16,748 nt of DNA from Glomus cerebriforme. Lineage: Eukaryota > Glomeromycota > Glomeromycetes > Glomerales > Glomeraceae. Below, one piece after another: positions 9,826 to 16,748 of this stretch. The stretch lies in contig QKYT01000004.1 of the NCBI GenBank assembly GCA_003550305.1, positions 325,235-341,982 of the forward strand. The letters are read 5' to 3'. A program made the position numbers and the translations under genes. Under the pieces are notes generated by a model that was given only the letters and a program-made list of their open reading frames with translations, did no database searches and was not told the DNA's origin. Position 1 is the stretch's first letter. Every line of letters begins with the position of its first letter.

Positions 9826-10661
9826 CGAGAACTTATGAATAATAGGATCTTAAAGAATTGATAATTTTCATTTTTAAAGTTCTGGTTTATGTAGGTTACC
9901 AGAGAATTTATTTATTTATACGTATTGTATAATTTGTCATATCTTTTTCATATCTTTTTTTTTTTGTTTTTGTTTCTTTCGATGTATTTTTATGTTATTT
10001 TCTAATTTTTTATGAATTACTGTACTATTAAAATAAAACATCAACGATATCAAAGTTTATAAGTTTGATATAGCGTTTTATATAAAGCTTTAAAGGTCAG
10101 AATTTGTTATATCGAGAATCGTCATTTCTATCTAATTTAGCCGATTACACTATGAAAAAAAAAAATATAATAGTCATGACTAATGTGGCGTATCAATATA
10201 TTGTTTGATCAAACAAAATATAAAAAAGATAACCACACAGTAATTTTGTACATTATTAGGCATAATACATCACATACACAGTTAGTGAGTAATAGTGAAC
10301 TTTTATTAACACATGAGACTTTAAAAAAATATATATACCCTTAATCTCCAAAATATGATAAAATATCTCTGGTTTCTCTCTTGAAATATAATCACTTTTA
10401 CAGGGGTTGTTTGACAATTCTTTTCTTCTATAAAAGTCTTGGATATTGAATTGTCTTTAGAGAAAATGAGGAAGCAAATTTTATGTGTAGTTTTCTCTTA
10501 GTCTGAAACGTCCGATGGTTTCCTACTTTGGCCCATAACAAGTAGGGGGTAGAGCTGTGCGCCTTATGTATAGCATTTCCTTTAACACCATCTAGTGTTA
10601 TCTGTAAAATTCGCTGGTTTTTACCGGGATTGTATTATCTATATTTATTTGAAAATTAGAA
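9826..10661. other. 3' flank of the SAMHD1-like gene, no gene seen
   Basis: AATAAA at 10032-10037, 207 nt after the stop codon, is a candidate polyadenylation signal. ATATCAAA/TTTGATAT (10047-10054/10064-10071) form a short hairpin just beyond it. GACAATTC/GAATTGTC (10413-10420/10448-10455) and CCTACTT/AAGTAGG (10522-10528/10540-10546) are further small inverted repeats. The stretch 10500-10620 is less AT-rich than its surroundings and may be a transposon relic, but no coding frame is visible. Confidence 0.5.
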
Positions 10662-10754
10662 TAGTTACTGGAAAAGTAGGTAGTTACCGGAAAGTATATA
10701 GTTACTGGAAAGTAGTTAGTTACTGGAAAAGTATATAGTTACTGGAAAATTAGA
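10662..10754. repeat. Five-copy 18-19 bp tandem repeat
   Basis: Units beginning TAGTTACTGGAAA start at 10662, 10681, 10699, 10717 and 10736. They differ at a few bases (one has TTACCGG) and in the length of the A-run. It is a degenerate minisatellite with no coding frame. Confidence 0.9.
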
Positions 10755-12182
10755 GCACAGATTTATATGGATTGTTCAGATTTTATTAGTTAATGGTTTG
10801 ATTTTCTATCTGCTTTTTTTATTAATAAATTTCTTTATTAACTTATTTTTTGTTTCTCTAGATGATTGGATATATAAGGATGAGATGGATCTTTTTTAAA
10901 ATTTAACTGCTGTACGTAAATTAAAACCTGGTTTCTTGTGAATCAATTCACTGTAGATATTTATTAGAAGTTCACTTCATTAAATATCTAAAGTGAATTT
11001 AAACATTTTTTGAGTTGCGAATGGTGTTGACGTCCTCGTCGTGCAACTTGGGTGTCAATATTAATTAATACTTATTAATATTGATAGCGAACAAACACCA
11101 ACTTTTTATTCATCTAGCCAATTATCAAAAAAAAAAAAAAAAGGCTCATAACTAGATAAAAGGATTATGTGCAACAAATTTTGAGAATCAAGGTATATTT
11201 AGTGATTCAATAATGAGTTAAATCAGTTTTTATAACCAATGCAAAATATACATTTTTCAAGGCACTTTCTCCATTTATACTATATACATTTGAACTAATG
11301 CAAATTTAAATCTTTATGCTAAAGAAAAATGTTACTGTACCACAATACTGGCACATATTTCAGACATGCAAATTAATATGTGCAATTTTTTTATTAATTT
11401 GATTAAAATTCAAATGTCTATAAAAGCTAATATAATTAAATACCTTAATATGAATTTGAAAAATCATTAAATACAATATTTCTTGATTTATTTGATAAAT
11501 GAAACGATTACGTCTAAATATTATATATATATATTATATATATATTAGTAATTTTTCTTTAAAGATTTCAAGATTAAAATTGGAATAATTATTTTTATTA
11601 ATTGCTGAAAGACATGAGCAAAAGTCTTTTTTATCATCTTGCAATTCATTTTTTTTATTAAAAAATGGTTTGGAAAGTCCTCAAAAACAAAATTTATAAG
11701 GTGACTAAATTCCCAAATTTGACATTAACTTGTTTTTGGTGTTATTATTTAAAAATATTTGCCACAATCACGCAAATACTATTTTTTTCCTAAAATTCTT
11801 AGCAAGTAAAATGGATATTCCTATCCTGAATATGAAGTTATACTGCTTCAACACATTCATATTATTAATAATTTACTATATGAAATTTGGATTGCTTTAT
11901 GTGATAATGAACATTTTTATTAAGAATTTGCATAAAACTGAAATGAATCTGTCAACTGAATTTAATTTATTATTTTATTAAACCAAGAGAAATAACGAAA
12001 ATACATTATATTGATACACATCCGAATTTGTCTCTTACTTTCGTGATACTGCGTCAAATTTTCAGCTCATGAATTTGACAAAATTATTTTAATTAGTATA
12101 CTAGATCGAGAGATCTTGAGCAGAAAGTGCCAATCTCGACCCGTTGTGATAATATATTGAAGACCTCAAAATGTTTTATATC
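10755..12182. other. AT-rich intergenic stretch with hairpins, no gene seen
   Basis: It holds an 18-bp hairpin (10946-10998), a 10-bp inverted repeat TCAATATTAA/TTAATATTGA (11055-11064/11075-11084), a 16-A tract (11127-11142), a 9-bp perfect hairpin GCACATATT/AATATGTGC (11351-11359/11375-11383) and an AT-alternating run at about 11520-11547. The open frames here have the Ile/Asn/Phe/Leu composition of random AT-rich DNA, and no domain, splice pattern or RNA gene is recognisable. Confidence 0.6.
10946..10998. repeat. 18-bp inverted repeat (hairpin)
   Basis: ATTCACTGTAGATATTTA (10946-10963) pairs with TAAATATCTAAAGTGAAT (10981-10998) with one mismatch and a 17-nt loop. A second small palindrome GTGAAT/ATTCAC overlaps its left side. 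It may be a MITE end or a fragment of a fold-back element. Confidence 0.7.
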
Positions 12183-12584
12183 CTAAGAGTGCAATGATGG
12201 AATAAAAAATGATTGAAGTGATATATAAAACTGATTGCACAATGCATCATGAAAACAGAAACGAACCTTGTTGTTTAAAAATACCTCATACCTAATCAAC
12301 CCAACCAAATTCACTAATAATTTCATGTTGAGAACGCGGGCTGAATGATGAGTAATGTATTGCAATGACATACCCATTACGCATTTTAAATCTAAATTAC
12401 CCACGAGAAAAGGCTCATTAACAAAAAACTTCTTTATTTTAAATATTTAAATTACTTTTACTAAAAAATTAATTACAAAAAGAATAAAGAAACTAAAGAA
12501 ACGTATAAACACCGGTCTATCTTTATTATCTATTCTATATGATAAATATGGATCAACAAAATAAATATTAATTTATACGAACAC
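12183..12584. other. Intergenic region with possible coding relic
   Basis: Between about 12280 and 12410 the base composition rises, and minus-strand frames give short plausible peptides such as HEIISEFGWVD in one frame and VGLIRYEVFLNNKVRF in another. Neither is long or bounded by clear splice sites, so I treat it as a possible transposon or gene relic without assignment. AATAAA on the minus strand (12527-12522) is 58 nt past the stop of the BTB-TLDc gene and is its likely polyadenylation signal. Confidence 0.35.
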
Positions 12585-14049
12585 TTAGATAACTTGAAAT
12601 ACTTCATAATCTTCTATTGAAAAATAATTATCTGTTTCTCTTATCTGCTTTTCATAATCATACATTTTACAGTAACTGTAACTATAATAACTAGCTCCCT
12701 TTATAATAAGGTCTGAATAACCAAATGTTGGAGCGTATAATATCGAATTATATATAGCACGCTCTTCATTCTTTACCCGACTTAAAATATAATTTTCAAT
12801 ATTATTATCCCTAAAAGAAAATAAAAAACTATCTTTAGTGCTGCTGTAACCATTAGTAGATTTCCATTCAATAGGATTATATCCTCCAAGAATCTCATTA
12901 CTATCTTTCACTTTAATAATCACTACAGTACGAGGTATATAATTACAAGATTTATGAAATCTTCTACCATCACGAGATTCACGAAAAATTAATTTGAATT
13001 CATGTAAATTAGATGATGTACTATCTTGTGATGTATCTAATTTATTAATCCATTTTGAGATTAATTCGGCATGCTTATTTGAAATGATTTTTGAATCGAT
13101 ATTCATTGAATTATTATTAACTCCACGAGGTATGCTTGGCTTATCAGGATTATTCAAATAATATTTAGTTAAATCTTCTCTTAAACCTTCGGGTAAAACT
13201 TTTTTATACTTGTAAATTTTTAAAAATTCTTGCGCATTTAAATTATAGAATCTAATATATGGAATATAATTTTGTAAAATATTCTTCAAAGTATTGAAAT
13301 CATCATCTGAATAATTAGAAAAATTCGAAGAAAGTTCAGGATTTTGAGTAAGGCACCATTTAAGAACATGCTCCCATATTTGAATTTCACTCATTTTAAG
13401 GTTATCATTTTGAAGAAGAGAGATCAAAGATTTTTCTGAAATTGAAGTAAAATCTAGTGATTTAAATATCTTTTCTGGTTCTTTCGACATTAAATCTGTA
13501 CAATATTTTTGAAGTTCCAATAAAGAATCTTGTTTAAAGCTTGCTTTATATATTAGAACGAAATTCTGTTCCAACCATTTTGCTTCATTTTCAATTAAAA
13601 AAGGTTGTAAATAATCAATTAATTCTCGAAGACCAAGTATACTGGCAGCATCCAAAATTTTGATGATATTAGAATTATCATATTCCTCCAAGGGAAGTTT
13701 CCCCCCATAAATATATCTATGACAAAATATAAATTAATAAATAAATAAATTATTTGGAATTTATTTTATCTGTTTGCAAAAACAATACTTACTTTAATAA
13801 TACTTGAAAGATTTCAGGTAAAATATTTGGTATTTTAATACTTGGTAAATTTTCTTCATTTTCCATTCTATTAGTTGACAAAATTCTTCGCAAGTAAGGA
13901 GAACGATAATATAAAATCACCTTATGAGCACGAAATATATTTACATAAGGGTCATTACCAACTTCAATAGTAATATCATAATATTCATCATCGTTCAAAA
14001 TTTCAAGAAGATTTTGTGATAACTTTGGTAAAAATTTATTTTCAACCAT
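12585..14049 (-). CDS. BTB-BACK-TLDc domain protein
   Basis: Two exons: 14049-13793 and 13716-12585 (1389 nt, 462 aa), joined by a 76-nt GT-AG intron within the codon for Lys86. Residues 20-115 are a BTB/POZ domain (DITIEVG, FRAHKVIL, SPYLRRIL, then IYGGKLPL after the intron), a dimerisation fold used by Cullin-3 adaptors. Residues 125-230 are a BACK-like helical region with the IWEHVLKWC segment. Residues 300-462 are a TLDc domain (FKLIFRESRDG, GGYNPIEW at 353-360, FGYSDL near 417). TLDc proteins elsewhere bind the V-ATPase or act in oxidative stress. BTB-BACK-TLDc proteins form one of the largest families in Rhizophagus, and the substrate of this one cannot be told. Start codon: ATG at 14049, just before the BTB domain. 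No break is seen. Confidence 0.93.
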
Positions 14050-14970
14050 CGCATTGAGTGTTCAAATAAAAAATAATAAAAAATGTTTTTTTTTTCGATT
14101 TTCAAATTTGTAGTTTCTTTATAACACATATGGTTAGACAAAATGAGAACTTTTCCCTAAATAGAAAGGTCAAAAGTTGAACAATTCAACACTAATATGG
14201 ACATCGGATTCCTATAAAGGAAATCGCATAATAATAATAACCGGAGTCCGGACTCCGGAGGTAATGAAGACATACAATAAATATCTTTCTTTTTTTTTTA
14301 TTCAATTATTTATTTTTTAATTATTTTAATTATATTCTTGTTGTAAAAACGTGGAATTCACTTCTGTTATTTTAAAGGAAATAAATCACGTGGTTATTCG
14401 TCGTCGTTACCGAATAAAATTTAAGTTTAAACTCAATATTAAAAAATATTAATTTACGAATATATTTTAATGCCATAAAAAAAATTTGTATTTTTTTTTT
14501 TTTTTAATCGTTGTAATCTAGAGGTACTATATATTTATTTAGATTACATTAAATAAGATATATCAAAATTAAATGTATTGTTTTCAACAGTATTAAATTA
14601 CGAATATCGATTTGTCATAAAACCGTAATTCGTCGGATTTTCTTTTAAGCACTATTGTTAAATGCGCCTTAAATTCAGGTTGTTATTAGCGAAAAATAAA
14701 GTAGCGTAATTTTTTTATGACTTTATCAAATCAAGTAAAATTCTTATTCAGCACCCTCGGATAAATATTCCAGGTCTATATTCTCAAGCAGGTTCTATTT
14801 TCCATTTATGCTAGCGTATATGGAATTATATTTTTGCCGTACGATCGTAAAACATATAAAGGGTAATTTCTAGGGAAATGCCTTGGCACTTTTTTTTTTT
14901 CTCCCGGAAGTGAAATAATAAAAATATAACATTTTCGCATAAACCTAAGATAAAAAATCGACCTAACACA
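14050..14970. other. Intergenic region between BTB-TLDc gene and small TM ORF
   Basis: This 921-bp AT-rich stretch carries divergent upstream regions. It holds the GC-rich palindrome at 14241-14258, T/A homopolymers (about 14289 and 14491), an 8-bp inverted repeat GTAATCTA/TAGATTAC (14513-14520/14540-14547) and AATTACG/CGTAATT (14596-14602/14624-14630). A TATA-like AAAATATAAC at 14921-14930 sits about 45 nt upstream of the ATG at 14971. No gene is recognised. Confidence 0.55.
14241..14258. repeat. 18-bp perfect GC-rich palindrome
   Basis: CCGGAGTCCGGACTCCGG equals its own reverse complement and contains nested TCCGGA and ACTCCGGA motifs. It is strikingly GC-rich within very AT-rich DNA. It could be a dimeric factor site, a CpG methylation target or a dispersed repeat. 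Confidence 0.9.
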
Positions 14971-15228
14971 ATGATCTCAAATTCTGATATTTTTTTGATC
15001 GCACTCTTCAGCGTCTCTATTGTAATTTTCGAGATGCTAAGCCGAGGTTTCCTAACAAAGGATATGATCCAGAACATTTTTTCGGGAAACGTAATCATTT
15101 ATTTAAGCTTTGCCGTTGCTATCATCTTTTTTCGCAAATATCAAACGGGATCACGAGATAATAATCTCGAAAGAACAATCTTAACATTAAGCAATGAGCT
15201 TCAAAGAATGCGTACAGATAGAAGTTGA
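14971..15228 (+). CDS. Small two-TM hypothetical protein
   Basis: This is an uninterrupted 85-codon frame from an ATG preceded by ACACA, with a TATA-like box about 45 nt upstream. Residues 6-22 (DIFLIALFSVSIVIFEM) and 41-54 (VIIYLSFAVAIIFF) are hydrophobic and likely membrane helices. The tail is charged, with a short amphipathic segment (LERTILTLSNELQRM). The mix of residues, including charged turns and a polar tail, looks more like real protein than the Ile/Asn-rich noise elsewhere. I do not recognise a family. Its last 35 nt overlap the start of the next gene in another frame (ATG at 15194). It could be a real small gene, or an upstream frame on the transcript of the next gene. Confidence 0.5.
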   Translation: MISNSDIFLIALFSVSIVIFEMLSRGFLTKDMIQNIFSGNVIIYLSFAVAIIFFRKYQTGSRDNNLERTILTLSNELQRMRTDRS

Positions 15229-15835
15229 ATGGAGAAATGATACGGCATCTCAAGGTAGGTCATTGTCTTAACACTTTTTTTTTTTTTTTTTTAACTAAGA
15301 TTGTATATCAATTTTATTTAAAAAGTAAATTAAAAAATTACAAATAAAATACAAAAAAAGATATAACTAGCCCCCAGCTCATAATCCTATAAAGGAAAGT
15401 AGCGGCGAACATTGTCTTCTTAACACTAAACGTGTTAAAAATAACTGTTGTGCATATATACTTATCTGCGCCATACTGTGCCTTATTCATTTCTAGCAGG
15501 ATCAAATCGATTCTCTTCCACAAGTCACGTTTTCATGGACAATATTCCGAATATACAGATGAAAATGAAAATTGGGTCGAATTTACGGCCCTTTTAATAA
15601 TAGGAGGAAAAGGGAAAGTCGTTCTCCAACTCAACTGTACAACATTTTATCAATTGAAATCGGCCTTAGCGCCAGCACATTAGCTAGTTTTTATCGACAT
15701 CAAAAATCACCAATAAGAACAACTTCTATGGATAAAATCATCGAATGGGTTGAAAAGGAGGGAAATAAGAAATCAGTTAGTTTTTCCAATAGTAGCAGTA
15801 GCGGTAGTATTGGTGGAGGTAATAGTGGGAAATAA
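15194..15835 (+). pseudogene. HTH-like gene with two apparent frameshifts
   Basis: Exon 1 is 15194-15254: ATG two codons after an in-frame TAA, reading MSFKECVQIEVEW and on to TASQ. A GTAGGT donor leads to the CTAGCAG acceptor before exon 2 (15500-15835). In exon 2 the protein-like signal moves between frames: SSTSHVF, then HGQYSEYTDENENWVEF one frame back, then YGPFNNRRKRESRSPTQ another frame back. Both switches fall at T-runs (15530-15533 and 15582-15584), as if each lacked one T. The last frame runs intact to TAA at 15833-15835 and encodes LYNILSIEIGLSASTLASFY and MDKIIEWVEKEG, which looks like a Cro/XRE-type helix-turn-helix, then a Ser/Gly-rich tail. It is either a young pseudogene or has homopolymer undercalls. 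An alternative splice (15258 to 15604) would give an intact 98-aa protein. Confidence 0.5.
15275..15409 (-). mobile_element. Retroposed polyadenylated 3' end with target-site duplication
   Basis: On the minus strand this 135-bp insert ends in an 18-A tail (15292-15275). AATAAA (15318-15313) lies 20 nt before the tail, the normal spacing for a cleaved, polyadenylated RNA. It is flanked by direct repeats: CATTGTCTTAACAC at 15261-15274 and the same sequence with one extra CTT at 15410-15426. This is the signature of target-primed reverse transcription by a LINE-type machinery. Removing the insert and one repeat leaves an intron of about 93-96 nt (GTAGGT to CTAGCAG), typical of this window. The source, a cellular mRNA, a SINE or a truncated LINE, cannot be told. 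Confidence 0.75.
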
Positions 15836-16056
15836 AAACTGATGCTGGGACTCTCATTTATGGCCTACCATCCGAGAACTAGAGCGTTTGACTCTTTGTG
15901 CATCATTTATTTCAAACGCTATCTTCCTATCCATTTCTTTTTATACTCACGTATTACTTTACAAAAATATAATAAAGATTTTATTTTGAATTTTTTTAAA
16001 CATGTGTATATGTATACCCGCTCAGTTGCTTCTAGCAATGTTAAACTGTATTTTAC
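15836..16056. other. 3' flank of the HTH-like gene
   Basis: An inverted repeat AGCGTTTGA/TCAAACGCT (15883-15891/15912-15920) with a 20-nt loop lies about 50 bp after the stop. On the minus strand it would also lie downstream of the orphan exon at 16057-16287. I find no coding exon here that is supported. Confidence 0.4.
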
Positions 16057-16287
16057 CTGAAGGATATATGAATCAATTGTAACATCGCATATATTAATTT
16101 CCTCGTTTAAAGAAACGCCAAAAGTTTTGCAATGAGGACAATCGTTAAATGAAATACCTGAAGGTATTCCTAATAAGGCTATAAACGGAAAGAGTGAAAG
16201 AGTATGAAGATCCTTATCAACTCGGTTTCCGAAATTACGAATTAAATTTCGGAAAATTATGTCATAATAGGTTTGTAATTCCAAGAT
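16057..16287 (-). CDS. Orphan internal exon of an unknown protein (partial)
   Basis: This 77-codon stretch has no ATG. It is bounded by a good acceptor (GGTGTAG before 16287) with an in-frame TAG right upstream, and by a good donor (TTCAG then GTAAAA at 16056). It reads LELQTYYDIIFRNLIRNFGNR, then a hydrophobic segment LSLFPFIALLGIPSG, then CPHC and further polar sequence. Composition is protein-like compared with the surrounding DNA. I see no partner exon with matching phase 0 on either side, so it is either part of a gene whose other exons I could not place or a gene fragment. Reading through the donor adds 44 residues to a stop at 15919, but these look random. Confidence 0.45.
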
Positions 16288-16748
16288 CTACACCTATTTT
16301 ATTTTTATTTATTATGATTCTTATCACGTTAGTACATCGAGTTATATAACTAATAGCTAACTACATATAAAATGCGATAAGAGTATGTACAGTAACTAAT
16401 CTACCTATTAAGTACCTATATCACTACCGTTATACTCACTTTTTTTTATAAATCACGTGACTAGACAAAAATAACAAAAAACTAAAATAGAAAAAGTTAT
16501 TTTAAGATCGAAGTTATTTTATTTTATTTATTATATAATTATTATACCACTTTACTAGTATAGCTGTATATACCGTTAAGTGTTTGTGTAATACAACATA
16601 ATAATTGAAACTATCTACTTCTATAATNCTATTATAATTCTAAATCATAAATATACATCGAAGTCCATATATTTTTAATATTTTCATTATTCATTAATAG
16701 TCTATGTATATACCTATCCGCTATATTCGACGCCATTATTTTTTTATT
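16288..16748. other. AT-rich end of window, possible short coding start
   Basis: On the minus strand an ATG at 16736-16734 opens a 34-codon frame (MASNIADRYIHRLLMNNEN and on) to TAA at 16634-16632. The available GT donors leave phase 2, which does not match the phase-0 exon at 16287, so I could not join them. An ambiguous base lies at 16627. The rest is AT-rich with no recognisable feature. Confidence 0.25.

Noticed and set aside
11730..11981. 83-codon plus-strand frame
   Set aside because: Its Phe/Ile/Asn/Leu/Lys composition is that of random AT-rich DNA; it has no domain, promoter or splice context.
12183..12404. 73-codon minus-strand frame as a gene
   Set aside because: A neighbouring frame looks equally protein-like over part of it, so it is at best a relic; it is noted in the intergenic entry.
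15338..15523. Minus-strand 61-codon frame
   Set aside because: It covers the retroposed insert and intron, with no start context or domain.
15432..15683. Plus-strand 83-codon frame as a separate protein
   Set aside because: Only its middle (about 15534-15584) looks coding. Its start lies in the intron and its end overlaps the better HTH frame.
15919..16056. Extension of the orphan exon to the stop at 15919
   Set aside because: It follows a strong GTAAAA donor, and the added residues look random.
1..16748. tRNA, rRNA or CRISPR array
   Set aside because: I saw no cloverleaf with a TTCGA arm, no rRNA-like segment and no regularly spaced repeats; the 10662-10754 units are contiguous, without spacers.

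Overview
The window looks like nuclear DNA of an arbuscular mycorrhizal fungus, probably Rhizophagus or a close relative. The signs are very AT-rich intergenic DNA with homopolymers and simple repeats, small introns (mostly 67-114 nt, GT-AG plus one GC-AG) that cut genes into up to eleven exons, and the gene content. BTB-BACK-TLDc proteins, Sel1-repeat kinase-like proteins and multipass surface proteins are all greatly expanded in Glomeromycotina. The organism call is an inference from these features; no database was searched.

Layout. (1) 1-477: 3' flank with a decayed coding remnant and an (AAT)8 repeat. (2) 478-3692, minus: eight-exon gene for an 899-aa protein with a signal peptide, a large ectodomain and about five C-terminal membrane segments. 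(3) 4113-6670, minus: three-exon gene for a 737-aa protein with an MLKL-like helical N-terminus, a pseudokinase domain and Sel1 repeats; its second intron carries a 196-bp terminal-inverted-repeat element. (4) 6671-7587: shared divergent promoter region holding a 235-bp fold-back element with a 4-bp target duplication. (5) 7588-9825, plus: eleven-exon gene for a 457-aa SAMHD1-like HD-domain dNTP triphosphohydrolase with all metal ligands present. (6) 9826-12584: long AT-rich gap with a tandem repeat, hairpins and no convincing gene. (7) 12585-14049, minus: two-exon BTB-BACK-TLDc gene (462 aa). (8) 14050-14970: AT-rich gap with an 18-bp GC-rich perfect palindrome. (9) 14971-15835, plus: a small two-TM ORF overlapped at its 3' end by the start of a second gene. 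The second gene has a helix-turn-helix-like C-terminus, apparent frameshifts at two T-runs, and a retroposed polyadenylated 3' end inserted in its intron. (10) 16057-16287, minus: an orphan exon; then AT-rich DNA to the edge.

Intron phases were checked exon by exon for the four large genes, and each gives one uninterrupted protein. There is no operon logic here. The closest thing to a functional pairing is the head-to-head arrangement of the MLKL-like pseudokinase gene and the SAMHD1-like gene. Both families are linked to cell death or innate defence in animals, but a shared role here is only a hypothesis.
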